Below, in pieces: positions 37,821 through 50,566 of a stretch of DNA of 64,000 nt (position 1 is the stretch's first letter; each line of letters begins with the position of its first letter). The position numbers and the translations under genes are program-made. The notes beneath the pieces are model-generated. The model searched no databases. It saw only the letters and a program-made list of their open reading frames with translations, and was not told where the DNA came from. Origin of the DNA: Salvia splendens (Eukaryota; Streptophyta; Magnoliopsida; Lamiales; Lamiaceae); assembly GCF_004379255.2 (NCBI RefSeq), contig NC_056049.1:23358063-23422062 (forward strand), written 5' to 3'.

Positions 37821-40112
37821 TATTATTATTATTATTATTAGTGTTTCCTCCCTAGAAAATAACATCGTAAAAGTTTAAATTATTAAGCATTTAGCATTGG
37901 CATGTGCATTTGTTGGGATAATTTGCATGCAGCCCCTGAATTTGGGGGAAAGTCTATTTTCCCATTGTTTAGAATTTATAAAAAATGATTCCACTAATTT
38001 CTTTCTTTCTCGTGTATTTAAGTTTGAATAAAGGAAAATAAAATTCGGATGCATGGGAATTTATTTTTACAAATCCCTATTTATAAAATCAATATTTTCA
38101 TTATATTAAAAAAAACTAAATTAAATATCGTTCGTCAACTAGTGTCGTTGTCACTTGTCAGACCAAAAAGCGTCAATTTTAGTTTCGAACCAACGATTCC
38201 AATTCCACATAAGTTGGCAACATAACCTGCTCAACGAGGGTTTTGGTGGTTGCGATTTTTCCCAGAGACAATTGCCGGTTTTGGTTTCAGTTGGAGTTCA
38301 AAACCGATGTTCTTGTTTATTCAGTTTTTCCCAATTCTTATAATTTTTCAATTTTTTGCGTTTTTTGAATTTTTCCTAATCATAACAAAACATGTAGAAC
38401 TGCGACGTCAATTTCAACGATGCATGCTGAAAATGTTTTTAGTTCCAAAATCAGAACTATTACTAGTTGAAAATCAGGCACAACTACTAGTATCGTGAGT
38501 ATTGATCAATACATGAATCTAAAATCCCCTCATTCCAAATTTTTAATAAATAACTCTCATATCAACAATCAAATAGAAATGCAACTATAAAATACCCGCC
38601 AAATTTGAAAAAAAAAAGTTAACAGAAATAAATATATGAGCAAACAAAAGGTAGACAAGCAATTTAATGGAAATTGTGATGAGGTTAATGGGCCCACTCA
38701 TATTCATCTCTCCACATATCACGCCACAAATTAGCCCAATCTACTCAATCTCAATTCATCAACTAATTCTACTAACAACTTTTTTTCTTTTCTTTTTTCT
38801 TTCTCTTTTTTGTCCCCAATTTTTCCATGCTATAACTCTATGATTCCATCTCTTCTTTAATTTTTATTTCTCTTTCCTTACCCTCCACAAGCAACCTACT
38901 TTTCTTCATTCGATTTTTGGAGAGGGTTTGGTTGTCGAACGAGATTGAAATAGTTCGAGATAAGATTAATACTAGTCGTACATGGCACAATCCTAAAGCT
39001 AAGTATCAAACCAAATTCACCCGATCAAACAACATATAACGAGATTATTTCCTCACTAACGTACTAAACGACACATTTTAGGGAACTATTAGTTCATTTT
39101 TACATCATAAATCTAAACTCACAAATTAGAGATTGGATACAATCATACAATAGAATGAGTTACCATCATGTGGAGACAAATATTTACTTGAAAAGCACAC
39201 AAATTCATATAATTATTATATTCCGTAAAAAGAGATCCTAATAAAATAATACTCCGTGTACACATAATATGTACGTATCAAGTTCTATTTGATCATAGCT
39301 TCGAACATTTTATTAACTATAAGACGTGATTATCACTAACCCAAATCTATGTCTTACTTAATTATGCGAAATGATTCTAACATTCAATAACCTGTGATCA
39401 TTAACGATATAAATTGATTTAATTTCAACAAAACACTCCCCAAGTCAACAAGCAAGTAAACATGCATGCTTCACAATCACATACATTCACCATAATAGAG
39501 AACATAATTATGAAGTCATGTCCACTCTATTAAGATCCATGCAAGGCATAATGTTTATTTATGATTTATTAGTTAAATAATTTAACTTATATTCCATAAC
39601 AAAATTGATGATTGTTCAAATGAGAGATATCATAAATTGGAATGAAGATTGATACCAAGATCCCCTGACTAATGCTATTGAATGTGGTGCCGAGTGCCCT
39701 AGAGTTTTCTTTAGCGTTGTTTTGCGTCTTCCTATTTGGTTGAGGTTCGGGTACTATAATTCTATTTGGATTTCTATGGTATGTATATATAACTTTTGAC
39801 GGTATGACACAGAACTATTTCACGGGTTATACCTCCGTTAAAAGCCAACTACATAATCAATTTCTATTTTGGCTAGATTGAGAGAAACTTATCCTCCACT
39901 ATTTCACATAGGAGCTAGGTTTTGAATTTTTCATGATATGTAAATTGTTTCAACTTTAAGCAATATCCTAAGCAATCTTATAAAGAAGAAAAATTGATGC
40001 TTCTCAACAAAACCAATCGTTTTTTTCCTTTTATGTCTTGATTAGGTTGGCATAAGTTAGTTGAAGGCATGCTAAAAATTATTCCCACGTATCGATACCA
40101 ATTGATTTTGTC
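36153..40112. other. Long AT-rich intergenic region
   Basis: No gene recognised. Contains an (AT)n run near 37540-37576 and the (ATA)n/(TTA)n palindrome listed separately. Bases 38130-38480 have an open frame without recognisable motifs. Confidence 0.4.
37540..37842. repeat. (AT)n run and (ATA)n-(TTA)n palindromic microsatellite
   Basis: An (AT)n tract lies at about 37540-37576. At about 37760-37842 a run of more than 15 ATA units passes directly into more than six TTA units, so this second tract is self-complementary and can form a hairpin. Confidence 0.88.
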
Positions 40113-41171
40113 CAGGGCCGGACCTGAGGGGGGCAAGTGGAGCGGCCGCCCTGGCCCCCAAATTTGCAGGGCCCCTCCCTAGCCTCAGGTATATATATAT
40201 ATATTATATATATATGTAAACCCATATATCATTTTCTACCTTTCTCTCTCTACAATTCGCTCCTCAACTAATTTTATGCTTTGGAATATCTCTCGCTCAA
40301 GAGTCATGTCGCCATGTCGGTATGCAATTGAAATTCGATTTTTTCTTCATTCGATTCTCTTTTGATTTATTTGAGCTCGTTTGTGGAATTGTGGTCCTTT
40401 CCCCCGTTATTTGCACCAGCAAAACTCTTCTTTTTTGTTGTATTTTGATTTGTTTGATCGATCGCCTGGCTTTGGGGTATATTTTCACAGGATTGGGCGT
40501 AGTCGACTGTTTATTTCTTCGATTGTTTGTTTATAACTGTTTATTTGTTTTCTCTTGTTATTTGTGTCAGCTATCCAGATTCTCTGTTTTGAAGTCACTA
40601 AATGATACTGAATTAGAAGATTGTTGCACCAAATTTGCGAAAACATTCTCTTCGCATGACACATCTGATGTGGAGGTAAATGATCTAATATCTGAGTTGA
40701 AGGTTTTGAAGCTAAGTTTGCCGGAAAGGCCAATGTCTTCTATGGACATTTTTGAGTATGTTAGAAAAATGGATTCTTATCCAAATATCTCAATTGCTTA
40801 TCGCATATTATTTATTGTGCCTGTGACTGTGGCATCGGCAGAAAGAAGCTTTTCAAAGTTGAAACTGTTGAAGAATTATTTAAGATCTACGATGTCTCAA
40901 CAACGGCTGAACGGGCTTGCCACTTTATGTATTGAGAAGAAATTATTAGACGAGGTTGACAGCAACACCATCATCAACGACTTCGCATCAAGAAATGTTA
41001 GAAGAAATTTTTGAAGGCAATATGTAATAATTATTTGAAGTGAATTTCTTTTGATATGCTATTAGTTTTTTGCTGGATGAAACTTATTATAAAATGGAAG
41101 GAAAAAATATATAAATAGGGCCTCAACTTTTAGTCTCGCCCCGGGTCTTTGGAACTTCAGGACCGGCGCTG
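40113..41171 (+). mobile_element. hAT transposon remnant
   Basis: The 1059-bp element has ends CAGGGCCGGACCTGA and, inverted, CAGCGCCGGTCCTGA (two mismatches). Perfect 8-bp target-site duplications ATTTTGTC lie at 40105-40112 and 41172-41179. Inside is only the 3' end of a transposase gene, so most of the catalytic domain has been lost by internal deletion. Confidence 0.93.
40571..41014 (+). pseudogene. hAT transposase C-terminal dimerisation fragment
   Basis: An acceptor-like TTTGTGTCAG precedes an open frame of 147 codons ending TGA at 41014. It includes ISIAYRILFIVPVTVASAER, SFSKLKLLKNYLRSTMSQQR and LNGLATLCIEKK, the hAT-family C-terminal dimerisation region as found in zinc-finger MYM-type hAT proteins. 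The RNase-H-like catalytic core and BED/TTF zinc finger are absent. The domain is undamaged and could still dimerise with a full transposase. The frame is open further upstream to 40322, but that part reads as intron (hydrophobic, no similarity). Confidence 0.85.
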
Positions 41172-41179
41172 ATTTTGTC

Positions 41180-42874
41180 TCCCATTGCTCCGAACACTTT
41201 AGTTGTAAGCATAACTACCATAACTACCTTCATCAAATATTGTAGGGAAACAAGGTGCATGGCTAGTAATATCCTGTCATTGTTGATGGACCTAGGGAAA
41301 TATCAATAACTAATTATTTTTTCTGTTAATTCACCTCTTTAATTTTACATTGGATTGATGAATACTCCTATTTTAAAAGAAACGGATTTTAGACGTCGAC
41401 AATTTCATCGATTTTGTAATAATATCTCCCAATATTTTGAATCTTGGAGAAATCCCAAACATAAAATATAACAAGAATCGAAATTTATTTATTTTATTTT
41501 CCTAAAATTTTTAAATACTGAGGAATGGGGTGTACCCAAAACTTATAGTAGTAGCTACTAAGGATGTCAGTATGAGTTGGGAAAATATGAGGATGTGAAT
41601 GAGAGCTTACATGTGTTTTCAGCCCAAAATAAGGGCCCATGGGCTTTATTTTGATGGCTTAAATATATAATCATTAAAAAGACACACTCTAGCATACTAT
41701 TTTTCTTAAAAATTACATATTTATATATAATATCAATTGAGTCACTATATGCTATACAGACGAAATTACTTCGCCACCACACACAGGTAAGAGCCCAAAC
41801 ACCATATAACGTGGAAAAATTATCAAGTAAATAGAGGATTGAATCCAATATATCTTATAGTCTTTTGTATTTCAATATAGCTACTTTAACTATGTCTCAT
41901 TGACCATGACAAATGGATTAAGTATTGTTTAAGAGTTTTGCATGTTTTCTTCTTTCGGAAAATTGTATCTATAACATTCATATATTATAAAAAAATATCA
42001 AAATTGCTTTAATATACATTTTTTTCTCATAACTTTCACTTTCTAATCCTAATAAAATGCAGTAGATTCTACAACCGACCATAAAGAAGAAACCAAAAAC
42101 CTAAACTAAATCACTCAAGCCAACTAACTGATAGAATGATCAAATCTTCTCCATGTGATTGCCTAAAAACAGCAAGAAATAATGAAAAGTCTAAAATTAA
42201 ATTATTTATTAAAAAATAAAAGGTAGAAATCCACGTGAGGTAACACCGCTAAACAAAACCAAATGAAATGAATCGAATACGGTTAGGCAAAACATATTTT
42301 TCTTCTAAATATAATGTATATAGAATTAACAATAAACATTATAATTTTACATTAACGTATCTTAATTAGAATATATGACATATATTGAATGCGTAATTTA
42401 ATCTGGAGAAAATATTTAACTAGACAAAGCTGTATTGATGTGTATGAAAAGAATTTACGAGATCCGGTGATTTGAGAAAATTCTAGATGTATAATATATA
42501 AAAGATTAAAAGAAATTTTGTAATAGGGAAACAAGATCAGGGATTGAATAAGTTTGGCAAGTAATTTTGGGTGAAAGAGATTTTATTTCATTACTAGAAA
42601 TTGCAATTAGTGCTATTATAAATATACACCCGTAATATACACAAAAATATGGTTCAATTTTTTAATGCACTTTTTCTAAAATATATCAAACACATGAATG
42701 CAATTAAAAGCAATTGACCTTCCAATCCATTACTTTTTTGGTAGTCAAGGAAATCTCTTGCAATATGAAGAAATTCATTTATGTTCCCACTTAATTAGAC
42801 AAAACATTTAGGTTATCAATTTATTCAGCTAACATGGGTATTTTGTATTATGAATACCTAAACACATGTCCTAA
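41180..42874. other. AT-rich intergenic region
   Basis: Nothing recognised on either strand. Confidence 0.4.
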
Positions 42875-43717
42875 GAGCATCTGCAATGGTGGACGGGTCC
42901 GTCCGTCTGTGCCAGCGGCACGGAAGACGTCGTCCGCCGCTGGCACGGCGCTGCTCGATGCATCGAGCACGTCCGTGCCAGCGAGCAGGTGACGTGTCGT
43001 GCGTTGATTGGGCAACGGCTATGCCGTTACATTTGAATATTTTTATTTTTTTTTCAAAAATTCAGTTTTTAATTATAACAACCGATTAAAAATAAAAAAA
43101 ATATATATTTTCCCAATCCCAAAAAAATGGCCATTTTTTTGCCCGTTTGTCTGTATTTTTTTCCCCCCGAAAATCATCTATAAATACGCACATTCATCAT
43201 CCATTTTCTACATAAAATCATCTCTCATTCATCTCTCATTCATATTTTTCATACAACTTATTTACACCTTCATCTCTCACTCAAAACCTCAAATGGATTT
43301 CACCCATCAAAACAAGGCACACAATGCGCGATACCCGAACCCACGTTGAGCTACAAGAAGACCTAATCAAACACATGTGAGCGAAATTCGACAACGAGTA
43401 GTGGGTTTTTTTAATTTTACGAATTTAATTATGTAATTTTTAATTTTTAGGAGTTTAATTATGAAATTTTTTATTTTTAGAATTTTAATTATGTAATTTT
43501 TAATTTTTAATGTATTTTGTAATATTATTCCGGGTATGTGTAATGTATTTTAATTTTGTGAAAATATTTTTATTTAAATTGAATAATGGAATGGTGGGAC
43601 CCTTGTGCTCGTCCTTACAAAAGAGCAGGGTGTTGTGCTCTTGCCTAAGAACAGGCAGAAAAAGTGGCACTGGGCCCACAACCGTGCTCGTTGGCAAGAG
43701 CACGGTTGTGGGTGCTC
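42875..43717. mobile_element. PIF/Harbinger deletion derivative
   Basis: An 843-bp element from GAGCATCTGCAATGG to GTTGTGGGTGCTC, with TAA duplications at 42872-42874 and 43718-43720. Bases 43180-43347 look like a transposon promoter, CT-rich leader and start of a gene (ATG at 43293, MDFTHQNKAHNARYPNPR, then stop), followed at once by low-complexity sequence. It is probably an internally deleted copy of an element larger than the one at 27391. Confidence 0.85.
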
Positions 43718-44990
43718 TAACTAGTTTTTCCAAATTCCAAAGAACAGCTAAATAAATTTACTGGAAAATCATTTCACTTGATTAATTGCTCCATTATTAT
43801 TGGATTTTTTTTAATTAGATAATTATTTAGTCATTTTTTTATCAGATAAAGGCTGAACACTTTTAAACAACTAGCAGAAAGACAACATTCTATACAGAGC
43901 AAGGGGCAAAGGATTCCCAAACAACTATGAGATGTACTCAATCCAAAAAATTACATATAACATCACATTAAAGAGAAATGAAGTAGCAACGAACATGTTC
44001 CTGGCCTCCAATTCAGCAAATACAAAAACTATTACTTATTTTATTATAAATAAAAGTTTTGCAGGAAAATTGGTAGATGTGTCTCCTATTCAAAATTTTA
44101 TTACCTAACATATAGCTATAGGCCGAAGGTTGTAAAACTATTAGTTATTTAAGTCATAACATAAATATACTAGTAACAATATTTGTAAATAGTATAACTC
44201 GTGACAATCATTTCTAATGCATGCTAAATGCTAATATTGAATATATCTACATTTACTTAGAAACAATATTAATATTTGGGTTGATTACTTTTATTTAGAG
44301 ATATCGTGGGTTTTGATTTCCTAGACGGATGATCTTATTCTTACTGTCATACTGTGTATATAAGTTCGAATCGAAAAAAATGAATTTTCATAAAAATAAA
44401 CCAAAATTGAAATTGATTTATTTATTTTTTCTTATGAGAGACTAAACTAAATTATAATATTCGATGTAGTTCATCCCAAATATTCAATTTTCGATTTCTT
44501 TTCTCAACCCTTTGCCAATGCATAAATGAGCCATTTGTTATGGATATTTGGAGAAATCATGATAATTCATAAATTCAACCATCTCCAAGAAAATGGCACA
44601 TTCTATCTTATTAGAGAGACATGTGGTGAACAACTCATGTGATAAATAGTTAGCCAGAGTGGGCCCCACCGATTCCGATCCAGTCTTATTCCCTCATGAA
44701 TAAAATAAATTGAATTTATGGATATGATTTTATTACATAGATCTATCACATAATTTTGACTTATAAGCTTTATATCAAATAATATTCTAACCATATTACG
44801 CCATATTATTTTTGACTTGTAATATTGAACAATTTTGTTATTTCTAACTAGTTATAATTATTGTAATATTTTTGTAATAGAATTGACTAAGTAATATGTT
44901 CGGAACACTAAATTTTTATTCGTTTATTCGGTTGCTAATGTTTGGTTGGATCGCTGAGTTTCGCTTTCTTCTCCCAAACCCAGAGAGGTT
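43718..44990. other. Intergenic; right end probable promoter of the TRP gene
   Basis: No coding sequence recognised. The C+T-rich stretch at 44950-44990 (TTTCGCTTTCTTCTCCCAAACCC) may be the transcription-start region of the next gene. Confidence 0.4.
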
Positions 44991-45860
44991 TTATTAAATC
45001 CTAACTCTATGTTCTTTTTTATTTGATGGTAATTTTTGAAATTTTGTTGCTTTGATTTGGAGTACGGATGAAGTTGAGTTTTTTAGTTGTTTGAGGAATT
45101 TGATCCGTGGAATTTGATGATTCTGCATTTTGTTGCATAAGACGAGAGAATGTGATTTCGCGTGTTTGGTTGTTGGAGGGCTGATCGGTGATCAGACTCT
45201 GGAATTGGACAATAAGACCTGTTTGAATTTTAATTTATGTTCATTTTTGTGCAATGGAAACTTTGTGAACTGAATTATGTGATGATGAGGAAAAGAATCG
45301 CAGGAATTCTGGTCTTTTCGTTTAGATTGACTTTTTAAGAAACTGTTTGTTTTTTTATATGTTTTTTTATGATGATTAGAGTGATCAATTGATGGTTGGG
45401 GCCTGTCTCATAGTCTTCAGCTGGAAACTTGCGTGATTATTTCGAAAAAAGAGAATATTCGGTTGAATGTTGTGTGGTTGTTGTTGGATCAGGAACTCTT
45501 TCTTACGTAATTTCTGATGTCCTTTCTCTGAGGATTATGGATTCCTCTTATTGTCAATCTCTAGTGGTTTTGTTGTTTTCATTGGATATTTGACTTGGAA
45601 ATGATGTTACAGCTTTTAAGGGTTTTTGAACTGGGTTTTGTATCATCTACATTTATCAGCGGTTCTGAATGTTAGAGATCATTTCATCTTAATTTGAATT
45701 TTGTTGGTTTCTCTTTTATCATCGTTGTTCTTTTGGCTGTATCTCACTTCCTCTGACTATGCACTAATCATATCTTTGGTTGATGTTCTGTAGATTGTGG
45801 TTGATATTGCAGTGCAGCCTCATTTCATTTGAATTTCTGTATTTGCTCTGCTGCTGAGTT

Positions 45861-48800
45861 ATGGTGTCGAAAAAGAGGCTGGGTTATGGATTCCGCGGTT
45901 ACCGGGGCCCTGTTATTCCCAGAGCTCCTAGATCTATTAGGGTAATTAAGTTTCTGAATTATGTATTTTCTGCCATCCATGTAATTCACCATGTAACCAA
46001 GAATCTCATATTTGTATATCTTCTCAGAAGAGAGTCCCACACAAGAAATTGGTAGAGGAAAGCCAACTTTGCGCCTTTGAATTGCTTGCAGCTGTAGCTG
46101 GAAAGTTGTTATTTGAGAGTGAAAGTTCTGCTTCTAGTAATGTAGCAGAAGCGAAATCCCAGCTCGGCAGTTCCAGAGACAGAAATGAGAAACGGCAGCC
46201 TAGAGACGATAAAGCTCTGAAATCGGAAAGATTAGACCATGGAAGTTGTGCTGAGAGTGCATTTGTTCCAAAAGTTTGTGTTGAGGATCGTAATCTCTTC
46301 AACTGTAAGGGTATTCCGCAAGCAGAAAATGATCAGGTTGTTGAGCTGACTGCTGTACATGTAAGTTCTGATTTCCAACAGAAACTCGATTGTGTTATAA
46401 AGCTTGGGATTTCTGTGGAGAAGAGTCTGGATGAAAATGCTACATGTAAAATAGAAAGCTCCAATTTCATTGGTGAGAGTCTTAACAGCAAAGTAGAGAG
46501 TGGATCAGAAGTGCAATCACAGGATGACAAAAATCAGATAGGTCTCTTATCAATGGCTAACACATCGACTGTAAATGATCCAATCGGTGAATATGTGAAT
46601 ACTAATGTTCTGTCTGACCCAGAGAGTAGCGTCAAGTTTCCTTTGTACAGAGACTCGAAACCTGATGCTTTGTTGAAGAAGCGTTACAACAATGTAAAGT
46701 TAGGCACTAGAGATGATGACGAAAATTCTTTTAGGTGCAATAAGTCTAGCACCAAGAGTAGGCCCTTGAGGCCACAACCTCGTATTTTACGTCATAGAAT
46801 GAGGAAAATGATGACGTCCAAATACTGGAGAGCAACTCCCAAGCTGATGGATTACGAACTTTATAGCACCAGTAAGTAAAACCAGCATGATTATACAAAC
46901 TTGATGGGGAAACCAACATAAATTGGAGTTAATATATCCATGGTAATTTGTTTCTTTGTTTGCAGGTGAAGGAATGAAGACATTTTACCGGTATAGAAAG
47001 AGCATGCATGCACGAGAAAGGTGTGAACAAGCACCTCTTAAGAAAAGGAAATTATCTGATCGCAGCTTTAGTGTTGCAATTGATCAGGAGCAGAGCAGTG
47101 ATAGCATCTTCAATTTGCCTGAGAAGGGTACGATTGAGAAATTAATCTTTCGGCTTAAATCGTTATTTGACATTTTCTATCGAACCAGATTTCTGAATAC
47201 TGTTGTATTTATGCAGCTAGTGGAGCTTCAATTAAAGGTCACGCAAAAGCAAAGGATCCTAATGGTACATTTTTTTCCTTTCATGTTAACTATGCTGAAC
47301 TTTTAGCTCTATAATATTATTTTCTGCAAAACTTTCTCAGACATTTTTTATGTTTTCCTTCAGTGACATTTAGCATTAAGTCCTTCAAGGTACCAGAGCT
47401 GTACATTGATGTCCCTGAAACTGCAACTGTTGGCTCTCTGAAGGTTTGTGTTCTTATCCTGGTCTTTTTATGATGAGACGTGTTTTGCCCATGCATGTGG
47501 ATATGAAACTTCGTTTCCCCTTATCTTTATTTCAATGATTGAAGGCATTAAATAACCAGTGGTTGTGCTTATGGTGAATGTAGTTAACATATGTGCTTAT
47601 CTTCATTTCAGAGGACTGTTGTGGATGCAGTTGCGGCTATACTTGGCGGTGGAATAAGAGTTGGGGTAATTTATCAAGGGAAGGTCAGAGATGACCAAAG
47701 GACTTTGCAGCAAGCTGGTATTTCTCAGTGTGCCAACCCTGATAACCTTGGTTTTATATTAGAACCGACTTTCACACATGTTTCCCCATCCGAGACTCCT
47801 AAGAAACCTCCTATGTTATTTCCATGTGCAGACCGACCCTTGCCTAGGTATTGCTATATATTTTATTTTTGATGTTGTTCCCGCCGGGGCAGTCTTGAAT
47901 GTTGTGGTCTCTTGATTGTTTAAAATACAATACATATCAAGGAAGTATTCTTTCAGATGGAAAATGAGGCGTTGGAGTTGTTTCATATTTTTCAGGTCTC
48001 CTATCTCCCCAACGACTCGTTCAGGGGTGTCAAATGCCTCAGTGGACCCTCCGCTTGTTACAAAGTCAGACAATGTGGACAACAATGAATACATATTGTC
48101 TCCAACGACCCCTGATAATAAGCTAACAGATGGAGCCATTCTCGACTCCAAGGCATTGATACCAGCCCCTGCCCATCCAATGAATGTGGAGCCCCTTGCT
48201 GCAATTCCAGCAAATTTTAAACATAAACGCAGTGAGATGTCACAGCGTAGAACTAGGAGACCGTTCTCCGTGACAGAAGTGGAAGCACTAGTTGAAGCTG
48301 TTGAAACGCTGGGAACTGGAAGGTAAAGGATCTTTGATTCGTAGAAAACACCGATCGTCGAGATATGTGTGGTTCTGCTTGCAGACATTGTCCTCCGACA
48401 TCTGTCCAGTAACACTCTTCAACCACCTATTTTGTCTGCAGGTGGCGCGACATTAAAATGCGTGCTTTCGAGGATGCTGATCATAGAACATACGTCGACT
48501 TGAAGGTGCCAAATCCATCTATCACACTTACTATTCATTGCCATTGAATGTTGCCTTCCAGCATGATAGCTTGCTTTTTGTGGCTTCTATGATTTGTGAT
48601 TTATTTTATTTTTTTGGTACCTACCAAGATATCTTTTTTTTTTAAGTTACGAATATTTTCATTAAATATTATTCTATCCCTCACATGGTTTAGGCATATA
48701 ATATTGCTACTGAATCTTAGGCACAATCTTTCACATGGGATATTATCTCAATTATCCTTGCCTGGATTCATACAAACTATACTACTTTATTTAACAAATG

Positions 48801-49033
48801 CAATAACTACATTTTCTTCCCATGTTTGGTTATTACAGGATAAATGGAAGACACTGGTCCATACAGCCAGCATTTCCCCTCAGCAGAGACGGGGAGAGCC
48901 CGTGCCACATGAGTTGCTGGACCGTGTTTTATCTGCGCACTCCTATTGGTCGCAGCATCAGTCGAGACAACACGGTAAGCACCCAGCAGACCCTTTGAAT
49001 GTCGATTCTCGCGAGGTGATCCTTGGAGCTTGA
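45861..49033 (+). CDS. Telomere-repeat-binding protein (TRP/TRFL family)
   Basis: Nine exons: 45861-45941, 46028-46871, 46966-47127, 47217-47264, 47364-47443, 47612-47847, 47996-48322, 48442-48505 and 48839-49033. They total 2037 nt, 678 residues, with all introns GT-AG and in phase. The N-terminus MVSKKRLGYGFRGYRGPVIP and KLVEESQLCAFELLAAVAGK is conserved in plant TRPs. A long acidic, disordered middle and a basic patch (RPQPRILRHRMRKMM) follow. Exons 5-6 encode a ubiquitin-like domain (VGSLKRTVVDAVAAILGGG, YQGKVRDDQRTLQQAGI). Near residue 565 RRTRRPFSVTEVEALVEAVE begins a Myb-like domain with the telobox VDLKDKWKTLVHTASISPQQ and the plant-specific extension to residue 678. Such proteins bind TTTAGGG repeats in the nucleus. 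A 5' UTR with at least one intron probably occupies about 44990-45860. The gene looks intact. Confidence 0.95.
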
Positions 49034-50387
49034 AGGATCGAAATATAATGTTGTTGATTGTAAAATGATGTTATTTTAGGATTATTTTGTAACAATGAAG
49101 CTGTAAAAATGTGTTGTATTCAGTTTGTTTCATTCTGTGTTCTTACACTGATTTGTTGTCCAGTATTTCACTGACTCTGACTAGTCATTAGACTGGTTTT
49201 TTTGTAAATAATTCTTGTAATAAAATGGGTTAACATTAATCAATGTACTCCTTGTAGCCTATTTTGTCTCTTAATAGCTTTGATTAAACAAATCATTAGT
49301 GTCAAATGTTATGCTTTTCCACTATAGAACAACTGGATAACCACAATTTCTTGTGACCATTTAAAAATTCTCAGAAAGATATTTCACAGATCTTGAAAAT
49401 AAATTACTCGAGCATTGTATCTTAGCGGTATTATTCCCAATTTAATATGGACGGCAAATTAGTGTGATGAATCTCAATCTCTTTATCTTCAAGACTTCAA
49501 CCAAACAAAATTTGAATCTCAATCTCTTTATCTCCAACCCAAAAAAAAAATATTATTGACCAAAGTATTTAATAATATTTGTCGAAATGATGATGCCATT
49601 TAGCTAAATTTCTTATTAAGCTTTGACTTTAATAATCGTTTGTAAGAATGCACAATAGTTTTGACATATAATATTGATAGGTATTTACTAAACTGATTTA
49701 TATGAAAATTTGAGATTAACACATGAAGGCTAGATTTTTTTTTTAAAAAAAAATTCACATTTGGAGCATTCTCCCATCTCACGGTGTGTTGGCTTTGTCC
49801 CAATACTTCAGGGTTGGGGTTTATTTATGTTTTGTCTGTAATCCATTATTAGCAATGAACATTACATCCTTTTCGATGTATCTAACTCCACGAGTTTCAT
49901 TTTTTGAATATGTCGTTGGGTGGATAAGTGGATTAATATATTCAGTACACTTTTACCCCATAATCAGCGATTGCAATATCTATGTTTGAGTCTTGATTGA
50001 CAATCTGTTAAATTTGTAATCAATTTTTTGGCAAGAAAATTTATATTGACCAATGAAAAGATGGTAAAATGTGTCGTGTAGCAAATTAAAATTGGACTTC
50101 TCTGTCTTTCGTAAAAGACACTACTTTTATTGTTAGCAAAGCGAAAATGTGAAAACCGGACTTCATTCTCTTTCTATATTTAATTAATATTTTTCTCCCT
50201 TATAATGTATTTAAGTATTATTTTTATCTATTTAATGTTCAAGTGTGACAACTAAACGAGAGCGAAAACCAAAAATTGGATTACCAAACTTCCAATAAAA
50301 ATGAAATTAATGGAGTACTATCTACTATCTAACCAATGACAAACAAACAAATAAACAAATAATTATAAATACAATCTAAATATAGTA
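49034..50387. other. 3' UTR of the TRP gene and intergenic space
   Basis: The first 200 bases are probably 3' UTR. The remainder is AT-rich with no recognised gene. Confidence 0.45.
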
Positions 50388-50566
50388 CTCCCTCCGTCTC
50401 GCACTACTCGCACGTATTTCCTTTTTGGGCGTCCCAAGTTACTTGCACTCTTTCCATTTTTAGTAAAAATTTTCACCTACAGCCGTCATTTTTGACTTTC
50501 ATATACACTCATTCCTTAATCTCCGTGCCGAAAAGGAAATGAGCGAGTAGCTCGGGACGGAGGGAG
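50388..50566. mobile_element. Stowaway-type MITE
   Basis: A 179-bp element, CTCCCTCCGTCTCGCACTACTCG to CGAGTAGCTCGGGACGGAGGGAG, flanked by TA. Confidence 0.9.

Noticed and set aside
37760..37842. Possible structured RNA from the (ATA)/(TTA) palindrome
   Set aside because: A simple-sequence microsatellite explains the self-complementarity.
40322..40570. Hydrophobic N-terminal extension of the hAT transposase frame
   Set aside because: Unlike any transposase and followed by a good acceptor; best explained as intron.
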